A stretch of DNA of 64,000 nucleotides, from the NCBI GenBank assembly GCA_963704405.1, contig OY969903.1:930001-994000 (forward strand), read 5' to 3'. Every line of letters starts with the position of its first letter. Positions within the stretch are counted from its first letter, which is position 1. The notes under the pieces are model-generated. The model was not told the origin of the DNA, did not search any database, and saw nothing but the letters and a program-made list of their open reading frames with translations. Position numbers and translations under genes: made by a program. This stretch comes from MFD01213-c1 sp963704405 (lineage in GTDB: Bacteria; Planctomycetota; Phycisphaerae; Tepidisphaerales; Tepidisphaeraceae). Positions 17,395 to 28,200 of the stretch are shown here, piece after piece.

Positions 17395-18992
17395 TCATGA
17401 CCGCATGACCCCAAAGCGGTACACATCAATCTGATCGATCTCCCGATGATCCCGCAACAGAAACCGCGCACAAAGAAACCTGAAAACCTTCTGCTGCCGA
17501 TCCGCCCACCACGGATGGCTTACCACCAGCACAACCTCATCAAACCCGCCGCCTCCTAATTTAGCTGACAGCAGATTCAGATCTCCATCACTATGCATCC
17601 GGCGCATCGTCCGCGGCGGATTCATGTCCGCCGCAAAGAAGCTATCCGGCACGCCCGTGACATTCGATGACGGGGCGTAATCCCCTCCCCTGGCGTAATA
17701 GTCGTACAGCAGTTCCCCCTCATTGGCGACGAAAATCACCAGCCGATTCTGCGCCTTCGTCTCTGTAGAGAACGCGCAGACCGACCGCCAGTCTTCCTGA
17801 TGTTCCCCAAGATAGTTGCTTCGGATTGATAACACGCAAGGAAGAACCCACAGCAACGCGGCCGCGGCGATCCCCGCATCCCGCATTCGATTGGAAACAC
17901 AGGCCCGCCACCCAACCAGCGGCAAAGCGATCAGAAGCGGCGTCACGATTGTCGTCGGCATGAACGCCCGCTCGATGAAAATCGGCTGGCGAAAATGGCT
18001 GTAAACAAAAACAAACAAAAGCGGGACGAGCCCAAATGCAGAAAGGGCAACCGCCCGGCGAACCGTTTGCCGCCTGAGAAATCCCAAAACCAGAAAACCG
18101 AGAAACAGCACCGACATCCCCGACATTGCCCGAATTGAAATCCACCCCACGCCCTTGTCATTCACACCCGCCAGCAGTCCCAGCGTCCGCAGCAGCATTC
18201 GCCGATCCGGAACCTGCGCCCAGAAATTCCCCTTCATCGCCTGCGACTGCGCGATCATCGTCGGCGCCCACGGCACATACACCAGCCCCGCCGCCGTCGC
18301 CACGATCGCCAGATCGATGATCCGTCCCTTCAGCGATCGCTGTCCCGGCAGCACCAGCCACGCAAGGCCCAGCGCGCAAGATAAATGATCATCATGTTGT
18401 TCGTATACAGGCTTACGGCCCACATCGCCGCCATCACCGCATATCGCCGCGGCCTGGATTCCTCGACTGCCCCAAGCACCAAAAGAAAATTGATTGCCGA
18501 CAGCAGCGTAATCAGCGCATAAAAACGCGCCTCATGCGCATACGCCACCTGCATCTCCGAAACTGCAAACAACGCCACCGCGAGCACCACTGCCCGCCCT
18601 TCCTTCAAAATGCTCACCGCAATCGGATAAAATGCCAGCAGCGCTCCCGTCGAGCAAACCGCCGACAGGGACCGCATCGCTGTTTCCGACCGCCCAAACG
18701 CATCCACCCAGCCGCGAAGCATCAGGTAATAGAGCGGCGGGGCGGTATCAAACCGCACTACCCGAAGAATCTCCCGCGGTGTCAGCGAAGCCACCCACGC
18801 CGTATACCCCTCATCAAACCAAAGACTCGCGTGGCCCAATTGTACAAAACGCAATCCCGCGCCAATCAGAATGATCACCGCGCACGCAATCACCGGCCAA
18901 CGCAGCGCGCGTCGATCGATCTCCATCATCGTAGTGGTATCGATCTCGACATCAGTTTCAAATTGCCCCGCGGAAGCGTGCATGAGACGCAT
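17395..18992 (-). CDS. GT39-like membrane glycosyltransferase (one frameshift)
   Basis: Two minus-strand frames, 18992-18330 and 18423-17395, form one protein of about 530 residues. The N-terminal part has HASLWFDEGYTAWVASL, the acidic loop motif of GT-C enzymes, and PPLYYLMLRGWVDAFG, typical of GT39-like proteins. The C-terminal part continues from a membrane helix (LGLAWLVLPGQ) through more helices to a soluble tail. One added G near 18378 would read YLGALGLAWL and rejoin the frames. The start is uncertain, since downstream ATGs precede the first helix. Substrate unknown. Confidence 0.7.
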
Positions 18993-19085
18993 ACCCTACT
19001 AAACCACAGCCCGCCGCACACTCTTTGTATTTTTCCCCGCCTCTGGTTTGACCCACCAGGCGGTTGTCTGCGCCATCCGCAAGGT

Positions 19086-19664
19086 TTATCCGGGCAACAG
19101 CCGCTCCAGCCCCTCTCCTACTGCCGCCTCCGCCGTCGTCCACCACAACTGTTTATGGCTGTGTACCGTACAGATCGTGTTCCGCCGCGGAAACGCAAGC
19201 GTGAAATCGCTGCCCAGCAGCATCTGCAGCAATCGTTCGATAAAATATCGGAATCCCTCCTCGTCACCCGGACCAAACTCAATCGCCGCCGCATTGTTAC
19301 GGCCAAACAGCAATCCGGGGTCCACCCCCACATTTTCCAGCAGCGGTGGCATCCAATCGCGGCTGCCATAATCCAGTTCATATGCCCAGTGACTTTTAGG
19401 CATCACCCAAACCCGCCCTGGCAATAACTCGCGCCACGCCTGCATCGCCAGCGCGCTCAGGCTTGCTTCATACGGTGCGGCGACCGATCGCGTCATCGCC
19501 TTGGCCACCTCCCTGATCGAACCATCCGCCGGCCCGATCCATCCCACTGATTGCGTTTGAACATCCGGCGGAAATCCAAATGCCCCGCTGTTGTAGTAAA
19601 GGCATTTGAAGCGCTGTTCGCGCATCTGTTCAAGGACAAGTTGGTAATCAATGATCCAGGGCAT
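19086..19664 (-). CDS. Conserved-looking protein of unknown function
   Basis: A 192-residue soluble protein starting MPWIIDYQLVLEQM, with aromatic-rich conserved-looking blocks: CLYYNSGAFGFPP, VWVMPKSHWAYELDYGS, DFTLAFPRRNTICTVHSHKQLWW. I know of similar proteins in planctomycetes but no function. The frame extends to 19745, but those extra residues run through a terminator-like hairpin, so the ATG at 19664 is preferred. No catalytic motif or partner gene suggests a role. Confidence 0.6.
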   Translation of the reverse strand: MPWIIDYQLVLEQMREQRFKCLYYNSGAFGFPPDVQTQSVGWIGPADGSIREVAKAMTRSVAAPYEASLSALAMQAWRELLPGRVWVMPKSHWAYELDYGSRDWMPPLLENVGVDPGLLFGRNNAAAIEFGPGDEEGFRYFIERLLQMLLGSDFTLAFPRRNTICTVHSHKQLWWTTAEAAVGEGLERLLPG

Positions 19665-19710
19665 GACCGAAATTCGTACTTTCTTCCCGCTACAGGTGTA
19701 ACAAGAAAGA

Positions 19711-19736
19711 CGGCGGATGGAATGCTCCATCCGCCG
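19711..19736 (-). terminator. Hairpin between two minus-strand genes
   Basis: CGGCGGATGGA (19711-19721) pairs perfectly with TCCATCCGCCG (19726-19736) around a four-base loop. Read on the minus strand, it follows the 105-residue gene by about 40 nt and is followed by TCTTTCTTG, so it probably ends that transcript. Confidence 0.7.
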
Positions 19737-19774
19737 CCAAATCATTTTCTGATGAACTTAACCCGCACTGTCGA

Positions 19775-20092
19775 TTACTTCGCCGTCTGGCTGCTCGGCT
19801 TCACCGATGTCGCGCCAGGCGGATTCAACTGGTCCGCCGGCAACTGCTGCTGCTGCGCCTGCTCGATCAATGTCACCAGCGCCTTGATCTCCCGGATCGA
19901 CTCCGGGCTGCCCCACATCAGCACCCAGTCCACGTGCCAGTTGCAGCGCTCAAAGGTGCATCCTTCAAGATGATACACCGTTTCACGCAGCACCAGCGTG
20001 CATGCAATGAAATTGCAACGCACAAATGCCTGGCCGCTGATGTAAACGGTCTGGTTCAAAAAAGTTTCGTTCTCGTGCTTCGTCAGCAACAT
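19775..20092 (-). CDS. Small protein with pentapeptide-like segment, unknown function
   Basis: A 105-residue protein. Residues 15-55 show an alternating Cys/Phe/Val pattern (FVRCNFIACTLVLRE, LEGCTFERCNW) like a short beta-helical pentapeptide segment. Then follow a helical stretch (SIREIKALVTLIEQAQQQ) and a Pro/Ser/Thr-rich tail. I do not recognise a named family. It is monocistronic, with its own downstream hairpin and a 275-bp divergent spacer upstream that shows no other feature. Confidence 0.5.
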   Translation of the reverse strand: MLLTKHENETFLNQTVYISGQAFVRCNFIACTLVLRETVYHLEGCTFERCNWHVDWVLMWGSPESIREIKALVTLIEQAQQQQLPADQLNPPGATSVKPSSQTAK

Positions 20093-20366
20093 GATGTGGG
20101 ATCTCCAAAGGGTCTAAAAAGTGGGTTTAACCTGACGTAACCGCGGCTAAAACGAAAAGCCTGCCTGCCGCTTCCCAAGGATGCGGGATCGGAATACTGT
20201 CACACAGCTTATCGGGTGTCAAATGAGATAACTTCGGGAATTTGAGCATTTGGTAACTTCTATCCTGAAATCCCATTGTCAATTTGATGTTCCACTGGAA
20301 CAATCCGGGGTTCAAGCTTCGATATGTCCGTTGTGCCCGGACCAGTGATTGAATAAAGGGTTAGCT

Positions 20367-21287
20367 ATGAAAGTCTTCAAGTGGATCGTGATTGTTGTTC
20401 TTGTTCTTATTATCGGTGGCGCATTGCTGCTGTACGCCAACCTCAACCGTATCGTCAAAAGCACCGTCGAATCTCAGGGCACCCAGCAGCTTAACGTCCC
20501 GACCACGCTCGATGGCGTCAGCCTCGGTCTCTTTCAGGGAACCGTCAGCCTGAATAACCTTAATGTCGGTTCGCCTCAGGGATTCAATGCACCACAGATG
20601 CTTTCTGTCGGAGGACTCAGCGTTGATACCGGCGGTCTAAGCAATCTCCGCAAAGAGCCGCTCCATGTTTCATCCATCCGCGTTGATAACCCCAAACTGG
20701 TCATCGAGCAGCAGGATCTGAAAATCAATTTCAAAGAATTGATGGATCATCTCCCCAGCCAACCTGACAAAAACCCTCCGCAACAGAGCGGCCAGAGCAA
20801 ACCTGTCCGCCTCATCATCGATGACCTCAACGTCAACGGAGCTCAAGTCATTGTCCGCCCTGGAATTCCCGGCATCAGCCAGGAAATCAATATCCCCATC
20901 CCGCAGATCGACGTGAAAAACATTGGCAACGCCGACGGCGCCCAAAACGGCGCGGCCATCAAAGACGTTGTGACAACCCTCATCACCCAGATGGTCACCA
21001 AAGCCGCCGATTCCGACAAACTTCCACCCGAAGTCAAAGCCCTTCTCGCCGGCAACCTCGACGCAGTAAAAGACAAACTCACCAGCGCCGCCAAAGGCGA
21101 ACTAAATAAGGCCACCGACCAGCTTAAAGCCAAACTTCCCGGTGCCGCCGGCGACCTGATAAACCAGCTCGGCAACCCCAATTCTCAACCCCCAGTCAAC
21201 GGCCAACCCGCACCCAATCCAACTCAGAACCTCCTTAATGAAGGCTTTGGCGCATTAAAAGATGCCACGTCCAAACCCAGCAAATAA
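20367..21287 (+). CDS. AsmA-like membrane-anchored periplasmic protein
   Basis: A 306-residue protein. The N-terminal helix (VFKWIVIVVLVLIIGGALLLYANLN) anchors an extracytoplasmic region with the AsmA/DUF748-like pattern: LDGVSLGLFQGTVSLNNLNVGSP, LHVSSIRVDNPKLVIE, VRLIIDDLNVNGAQV. The C-terminal 90 residues are helical and then Pro/Asn-rich. AsmA-like proteins act in envelope lipid or surface homeostasis. The ATG at 20367 is preferred over an in-frame TTG at 20349, because AAAGGG lies 7 nt before it. Confidence 0.65.
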   Translation: MKVFKWIVIVVLVLIIGGALLLYANLNRIVKSTVESQGTQQLNVPTTLDGVSLGLFQGTVSLNNLNVGSPQGFNAPQMLSVGGLSVDTGGLSNLRKEPLHVSSIRVDNPKLVIEQQDLKINFKELMDHLPSQPDKNPPQQSGQSKPVRLIIDDLNVNGAQVIVRPGIPGISQEINIPIPQIDVKNIGNADGAQNGAAIKDVVTTLITQMVTKAADSDKLPPEVKALLAGNLDAVKDKLTSAAKGELNKATDQLKAKLPGAAGDLINQLGNPNSQPPVNGQPAPNPTQNLLNEGFGALKDATSKPSK

Positions 21288-21641
21288 CCAAAAACCGCCA
21301 CGCAGCCTCCTCCTCCATATCACGAATGGAGCAAATATTTGATAAAAACTTTTCAAGCGTTGGATTTCGTTTTTATTTGTTTCACCGGCGTCCGCGCTCG
21401 GCCCGTTACCCAGGGCAACCGCATTCTCCGCCGGTCCATGTGGGCGATCTGCATTGGCGATTTGAAAACCAGGATCGCTCGTCAGGCGCTCAGGCATCTT
21501 TTCAGGACTTACAGGAGAATGCGGTTACCCTGGCCCGTTACCCATCCGCTTCATCTTTTTCCTTGCCCGCGAGCCAATCCTCCTTAGAATCCCTCGCGGC
21601 GGCTGTGAGTGAGGCGGACGAGGAGATCGGAATCCGCCTGA
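21288..21641. other. Spacer with a long inverted repeat and a direct repeat
   Basis: A 354-bp gap before the ATP-grasp gene. CCCAGGGCAACCGCATTCTCC (21409-21429) is matched in inverted form by GGAGAATGCGGTTACCCTGG (21514-21533) with one mismatch. GGCCCGTTACCCA occurs in direct orientation at 21400-21412 and 21532-21544. The arrangement could be a transcript hairpin of about 135 nt or the remnant of a small mobile element. No protein-like frame is convincing. Confidence 0.55.
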
Positions 21642-23143
21642 ATGTTCGATTCTTATGAAGTTAATGGTCTTTTCGACGAAATGTTCACGTCGTCGGGTGC
21701 GCCGCGCGCCCACTATGCCCCTGCCGCCGCTCGCCTTAAAGCCCTCGGCGCCGACGCTTTCGCCCGCCGCGTGAAGATGGCCGATGTCAGCTTCCGCAAC
21801 CAGGGAATCACCTTCACCGTTTACAACGATCAGCGCGGCGTCGAAAAGATCTTCCCCTTTGATCTGGTCCCCCGAATCATCCCCGCCGACGAATGGGACA
21901 AAATCCAGCGCGGCCTCGAACAGCGCATCACAGCCCTCAATCTCTTCTGCCGGGATGTCTACCACGAACAACGCATCCTCCGCGAAAAAATCATCCCCCC
22001 CGAACTGATTTACGGCGCCAAAATGTTCCGCCGCGAAATGTTCCACGTGAACGTCCCCCGCAACATCTATATCCACATCTGCGGCACAGATCTCATCCGC
22101 GACAAATCCGGCGACTATTACGTCCTGGAAGACAACGGCCGCACGCCCAGCGGTGTGAGTTATGTCCTGGAAAACCGCGCTGTCATGAAGCGCGTTTTCC
22201 CCTCCCTCTTCAGCGCTTATCGCGTGCGGGCGATCGAAGACTATCCCCACAACCTGCTGCAATGCCTGAAGCACGTGGCCCCGCCGCACGCGGTCGATCC
22301 GACGATCGCAATCCTCACCCCCGGCATCTACAACAGCGCCTACTTCGAACACAGCTTCCTCGCCCGGCAGATGGGCGTCGAACTGGTCGAAGGCCGCGAC
22401 CTGCTCGTGGAAAACGGCTTCGTGTACATGCGATCCACCGCCGGCCTTCGGCGGGTGGACGTTATCTATCGCCGCGTCGACGACGACTTCCTCGATCCCC
22501 TCTGTTTCCGCCCGGATTCCTGCCTGGGCGTGGCCGGCCTGATGAACGCATACCGCCTCGGCAATGTCGCACTGGCAAACGCGGTCGGCACCGGCGTCGC
22601 CGACGACAAAGCGATCTATCCCTTCGTTCCCGACATGATCAAATTCTACCTCGGACAGGAACCAATCCTCCCTAACGTTCCCACCTATATCTGCGCCCGC
22701 GAAAATGACCGCAAATACGTCCTCGAAAACCTCCATCGCCTTGTCGTAAAAAGCACCAACGAGTCCGGCGGCTATGGCATGCTCATGGGCCACCAGGCGA
22801 CCCTCGAAGAATGCACAAGTTCGGCGAAATGATTCGCCAGGACCCCCGAAACTTCATTGCCCAGCCCGTGGTCGAACTCAGCCAGCATCCCAGTCTATGC
22901 GATGGCCAGCGCTTCGAAGGCCGCCGAATTGACCTGCGGCCCTACATCCTCTTTGGTGAAAAAGTCATCGTCATGCCCGGCGGCCTCACCCGCGTTGCCC
23001 TTCGCAAAGGCAGCCTCGTCGTCAACAGCAGCCAGGGCGGCGGCAGCAAAGACACCTGGGTGCTTGAGGAAGAAGGAGAAGAGTCCATCGCGAGCAGTCC
23101 GTTGTCCGCCGCTGATGCGCCTCAGCCCGTCGTCATCAATTGA
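21642..23143 (+). CDS. Circularly permuted ATP-grasp ligase (one frameshift)
   Basis: Two frames, 21642-22832 and 22811-23143, make one protein of about 500 residues of the CP_ATPgrasp family (former DUF404/DUF407). The first holds FRREMFHVNVPRNIYIHICG, YYVLEDNGRTPSGVSYVLEN and VVKSTNESGGYGMLMG. The second continues with MIRQDPRNFIAQPVV, RRIDLRPYILFG and LVVNSSQGGGSKDTWV. One C added at about 22813 (GAATGCACAAG read as GAATGCCACAAG) restores LEECHKFGE. The family is predicted to form amide or peptide bonds with ATP and is linked to alpha-E and transglutaminase genes, both of which follow here. Confidence 0.85.
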
Positions 23144-23173
23144 CGCAGCAGGGCGCGATGATCGACGACCAAA

Positions 23174-23196
23174 CAACAGACCACTGACAACGGACA
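23174..23196. repeat. Intercistronic repeat copy before the alpha-E gene
   Basis: CAACAGACCACTGACAACGG, continuing ACA, matches the arm of the palindrome at 31965-32042 with one difference over 22 nt. It lies 10 nt before the first possible start and 31 nt before ATG 23227 of the next gene. Confidence 0.6.
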
Positions 23197-23205
23197 TCTG
23201 AAAAA

Positions 23206-24237
23206 ATGGAACACGGATCAAAAATTATGTCCCAGGTTTCCAGTTCTTCCATCGCGAGGTACTCGTTCAATCAGCCCACGCGGCCCATGCTGGCGCGCGA
23301 CGCGGATTCCATGTACTGGATGTCGCGCTACGTCGAACGAGCCGAGCACGTCGCCCGCATCATGTGGGTCAATTCCAATCTGCTCGTAGATGTCGGCGAT
23401 CTCGCCCCCGCCTTGCAGGAGCGCCAGTGGGAGAGCGTGCTCACGATCTTCCACGTCAACAGTCCCGTGCCCGGGGATGGTTTCATCGGCTCGCGCATGC
23501 GCAGCTACATGACCCTTTCGAGCGAAAACCCCAACAGCATCTATAGCTGCCTCACCCGCGCCCGCGAAAACGCCCGCGGCATCCGCGAACAAATCTCTTC
23601 GGAAATGTGGGAGAACCTCAACACCCTTTACTGGTCGCTTCGCTCCGACGACGCCGCGGCCAGGTTTGACGAATCCAGCGACGATTTTTTCCGATCGATC
23701 ATGGTCGCCTCGCAGCTCTTTCAGGGCCTGACCGATCAAACCATGGCCCACGACCAGCGGTGGCTTTTTGCCCAGCTCGGGAAATATCTCGAGCGCATTG
23801 CGGTCACCTGCCGCGTGATTGAAACCAAATTCAGCATCCTCCGCCGGGCCGAAACCACGCTCGAAGCGCCGCTGAGAAATATCCACTGGATGGCCGTCCT
23901 GAGAAGCTGCTGCAGCATTGAGGCATACCGCCGCAATCACGTAGGCGACATGGACCCTCTGAAGGTGGCGGCCTTCCTGATCCTCGAAAAGAATTTCCCC
24001 AGGAGCATCCGCTACGCCGTGCATGAAGCGCACGAAGCGATCCATGCGCTCTGCGCGGAAATCAACCCGCTGACCATAGACAACACAGAACGAATCCTGG
24101 GCCGCCTCGACACGCAGTTGGAATACGCCGAAATGGCCGAGATTTTGGTGGAAGGACTGCCCGCGTACCTGCAGAAGATTCAATCGCAAATTGCCGATGC
24201 GGCTTTGGCGGTGCAGAAGGCCTATTTCCTGCATTAG
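23206..24237 (+). CDS. Alpha-E domain protein
   Basis: A 343-residue all-helical protein of the alpha-E family (former DUF403). The hallmark start MLARDADSMYWMSRYVERAEHVAR is present from about residue 28, followed by ENARGIREQISSEMWENLNTLYW and FLILEKNFPRSIRYAV. Alpha-E proteins occur beside or fused to circularly permuted ATP-grasp proteins and transglutaminases, as here, and are thought to belong to an uncharacterised peptide-modifying system. ATG 23206 or ATG 23227 could be the start. The extra N-terminal residues before the hallmark are low-complexity. Confidence 0.88.
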   Translation: MEHGSKIMSQVSSSSIARYSFNQPTRPMLARDADSMYWMSRYVERAEHVARIMWVNSNLLVDVGDLAPALQERQWESVLTIFHVNSPVPGDGFIGSRMRSYMTLSSENPNSIYSCLTRARENARGIREQISSEMWENLNTLYWSLRSDDAAARFDESSDDFFRSIMVASQLFQGLTDQTMAHDQRWLFAQLGKYLERIAVTCRVIETKFSILRRAETTLEAPLRNIHWMAVLRSCCSIEAYRRNHVGDMDPLKVAAFLILEKNFPRSIRYAVHEAHEAIHALCAEINPLTIDNTERILGRLDTQLEYAEMAEILVEGLPAYLQKIQSQIADAALAVQKAYFLH

Positions 24238-24297
24238 CTTCCTTTCGGTCCCGGGCGAGGGAACGAGCGAAATGTGAACGTCTGACCTGAAATCCTT

Positions 24298-25271
24298 ATG
24301 CTTCTAAAACTTACCCACACCACCGATCTCACCTACTCCGATCTTGTCAGCGAATCCGTCATGGAGCTTCGCATGGCCCCGCGGCAGGAGCAGGACCAGC
24401 ATCGGCTCTCTTTCGCGTTGGCGATCGGTCCTGCCACCACCGCGACCAGCTACTTTGACTGGCTCGGCAACACCGTTCATACGTTCACGATCGGCGCGTT
24501 TCATAAAAATATCCGCATCGTTGCGACGAGCGTGGTCGAGACCGATCGCACGCGGACACAAGTGGAAAAGTTCGCCGACACCTGGCCGCTCCCGCCGCGG
24601 GAGAGCGTTGATTATGCGCTCTATGACTATCTGGAATACGGCGGGCCAATCGTGGAATCGAAGCAGCTTCACGAGCTGGCCAGCCTGCTGGCTCCGCGTC
24701 CCGGCATTTCGCTGGGGGAGTTGGCGCTGCAGATCCTTCATCTCATCAACGAAAAGTTCACGTACAAAAAGGGGATTACGTCAGCCGCCAGTCCGATCAC
24801 TGACATCCTCGATTCGGCGCGGGAGTCTGCCAGGATTTCACGCACCTGATGATCGGCCTGGCTCGCTCGCTTGGCATCCCGGCGCGGTATGTCAGCGGCC
24901 TGATTCACCCTGACGCCGAAAAATATCGCGGCTTCACACAGACGCACGCATGGTGCGAGCTTTATTTTCCATCAGCCGGGTGGGTGGGTTTTGATCCGGC
25001 CAACAACTGCATCGTCGGCGCGAATTTCGTAAAGGTGGCGATCGGGCGAGACTTTCGCGATGTGCCGCCTAATAAAGGGCTATACCGCGGCAAGGCGCAG
25101 GAGACGATCGACGTTAAAGTCGAAAGCGAACCGTTGCCGTTCATCCCCGCGGAGCTTGCCGCCGAGCGGATGCTGCCGCTGATGATCCCGACTTATCCTG
25201 CCGGTTATTCCATCCATCGCGAGATGGCGGAACAGCAGGTTGAAGTTCAACAGCAGCAGCAACAGCAGTAA
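24298..25271 (+). CDS. Transglutaminase-like protein (one frameshift)
   Basis: Two frames, 24298-24849 and 24849-25271, encode one transglutaminase-fold protein of about 320 residues. The first has the N-terminal beta domain (LLKLTHTTDLTYSD, ELRMAPRQEQDQHRL). The catalytic Cys motif GVCQDFTHLM falls right at the break and reads only in the second frame. The His is in QTHAWCELYFP and the Asp in VGFDPANN. One G added at about 24816 (TCGGCGCG read as TCGGGCGCG) gives DSGAGVCQDF and a full triad. The protein ends in a run of glutamines. It is the third member of the ATP-grasp/alpha-E cluster and may act as a cysteine peptidase. Confidence 0.82.
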
Positions 25272-25275
25272 TCGC

Positions 25276-28200
25276 TCATGCGGCGTTAGCGCCGCAGCAT
25301 TTCTTGTACTTCTTCCCGCTGCCGCAGGGGCACAGATCATTACGCCCGACCTTGGGCGCTTCACGGACAATGGTCTTGATCGGCGCGGCTTGCTCGCCTT
25401 CACCGCTACTACCACCGCTCGCGTGGGTCGGTTCAACCGCCGACGCGGTGGCGGCGATATTTTCCGTCACGCCATAACCACCGGCGTCTTCGTGAACCGC
25501 GGATGTCTCACGGTAGTTGCTTCGGCTCTGCGTCGGGCCCATCACGCGGGCGCGGAAGATCAGATCGGTGACCTTGTCGCGAATGCCTGCCATCATCTGC
25601 TGGAAGTATTCAAAACCTTCTTTCTTATACAGCACGCGCGGGTCCTGCTCCGCGAACGCCTGCAGGCCGATGCCGCTCTTGAGCATGTCCATTGCATACA
25701 GGTGATCTTTCCAGCTCTGATCGAAAATCTGAATCAGGACGAACTGCTCCAGATCCGTCAGCTCACGGCGAAGATGCGCCCTGGCAATGCGAAGCAGCAC
25801 TTCGCGCGGCTCCGGTTCAGCCGGCACACCGCCCGTGTCACGATTCGGATCGCCAAGGATGGCGCGGACCGCCGGCGGAAGTTGGTCGGGCCGGAAAATG
25901 TCTTCCTTCAGGTTCAGGCCAAAGCGTTCATTGAACGCAATGAGCTGCTCCTTCCGCGTGTTGCCGGCCTTCATGATTCCGTCCATGTCGGCTTCAAGGC
26001 GGCTGCTGTCGCGCGTGTAATCTTCCTGCAGCTTGCACAATTCATCATGAAGCTGACGGACCGTGCGGCTGCGGATGTAGTCAACGGACAACTCAGCCCC
26101 ATACTTCGACTTCACCCACGTCCGGACAAAATCGGCGGCGTACGGATTGTCCGTGCTGCCGTGCTCGTCACCGAAGGCAAACATCAGCACGTGGTCAACC
26201 GGATATTCAATGTCCCGCCGCGCGTACGTCGCCCGCGCCTGCGCCTCCAGCCATTCGGTGATGGATTCGGCGACAGACTTGCGGCTCTTTTTCGCGGTTT
26301 CAGCGATGTCCCCGCCGGAAATCCCGAGGCCGAACTTTTCCCGCGCCGAATTCGCCAATTCATTCTCGGCAAAAAGGGGCTGAAGGTATTTCTCCAGGCC
26401 CGAGCAGTCGCGATTGTTGATCTGCTCGATGGCCGCGGTGCGAAGCTGAAGCTCGAGATCTTCCGGTGTGCTGCGGCGAATCTGGCTCTGGCTGATGTTC
26501 ACATGGAAGCGGCTCATGGCCCAACTGCTGAGGCCTTTCGCGTCCCAGGTGTTTGTGTCATTTTCGTCTTCACCCATGAACTCGCCGATGGTGGCGGTGA
26601 TGTTTGTCTGGGCTTCGGTTCGGGCCTGGTCCTTGATGTAATGCTCAATGTCATGAAGCTGGCGGCGGCCGCGGAGATCGCCGGGATCAATGTTCACTTC
26701 GAAATTCGTGCGGGCCCATTCGCTGATGGTGGCGGCGATGTGATCCTGCGTGATGTATTTATCGACGGCGTCGGTAATGGCGTCGCCGATCATGCCCCAG
26801 ATCACACCCGCGACATCGCGCCCTTCCAGCACCTGCTGGCGCATGCCGTAGAACGTCGTGCGCTGGCGGTCCATCACATCGTCATATTCCAGCAGGTTTT
26901 TGCGCCAGGAAGTTACGTTCTTCAACCTTTTTCTGGCGCGGAGGATCCCTTTGGAGATGCGCTTGTCTTCAATCGCCATCCCCTCTTCCATCCCGAGCCA
27001 GCCGAGGACTTTGATCGTCCACTCACCGGCAAACATCGCCATCAGGTCATCCTGAAGCGAAACATAAAACCGCGATGAACCCGGATCACCCTGTCGGCCG
27101 GAGCGGCCGCGAAGCTGGTTATCAATTCGACGAGCCGTATGGCGCTCGGTGCCGATGACATGCAGGCCGCCGACCACCTTTGCCCCTTCCTTTAACTGAA
27201 GGAGGTTGAGCATCGGATTTTCTTCGACATCATCCTGCCCTTCGGTCTTGGCGCTCGGCTGAACCTCCACTTTTTTGCCCGCACCGCGCTGGGTGATAAC
27301 CCATTTGCCGCCGGTGGCTTCGGCGGGAGTCGCCGTGACGTCAAAGAACGTCTCCTGGGCGGGTTTAATGTCCGTACCGCGGCCGGCCATGTTGGTGGCG
27401 ATAGTGACATTGCCGACCATTTCGCCGTGGGCGTTCTTATGTTGAAGACCGGCGAGCGCGACGATCTGAGCTTCGCGCTCATGGTTCTTGGCGTTCAGGA
27501 CTTCATGCTCGATGCCGTATTTTCGTTTGAGCAGCGTTGAAAGCATTTCGCTTTTTTCAACGCTGGTTGTGCCGACGAGAACAGGCCGGCCGGTATCGCT
27601 CATGTCGCGGATTTCATCGAGGATCGCCATCCACTTTTCCTGCTCGGTGCGGTAGACGCGATCTTCATTGTCCTGCCGGATGATCGGCCGATTGGTCGGA
27701 ATGGTGACGACATCCAGCTTATAGATCTTGGTGAATTCCTCGGCTTCTGTCTGCGCCGTGCCGGTCATGCCGGAAAGAGCGCGGTAGAGCTTGAAGAAGT
27801 TCTGCAAGGTGATGGTCGCCAGCGTCTGGGTTTCCTGCTTGATGGGTACTTTTTCTTTCGCCTCGCAGGCCTGGTGCAGGCCATCCGACCATTGCCGTCC
27901 CTGCATCTTGCGGCCAGTGAATTCGTCGACGATGACAACTTCCATCTCGCCGCGCGGCCCGCGCTCGACGACGTAGTCTTTATCTCGCTCGTAGACAACA
28001 TGCGCGCGCAACGCCTGCTCCATCAGGTGAGGCCATTCCATGTTGTTGCCGACATAAAAGCTGCCGACACCGGCCGCTTCCTGAGCGGCGGCAATGCCCT
28101 CATGCGTGAGATGCACCGACTTGCGGTCCATCTCCACCTCGTAGTATTGGACGTGTCCCTCTTTTTTCTTCTCCGCTTCCGCCAGCAGCGATTCGCTATC

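Noticed and set aside
21525..22793. Minus-strand 422-residue frame
   Set aside because: It is antisense to the ATP-grasp gene, whose motifs are clear, and has no family features.
24849..25271. Separate transglutaminase-domain gene
   Set aside because: It starts in the middle of the fold and lacks the N-terminal beta domain, which is encoded in the preceding frame. One gene with a break is the better reading.
25240..27078. Long plus-strand frame of 612 residues opposite secA
   Set aside because: It lies wholly antisense to conserved SecA sequence and has no recognisable domain, so it is a shadow of a GC-rich gene.
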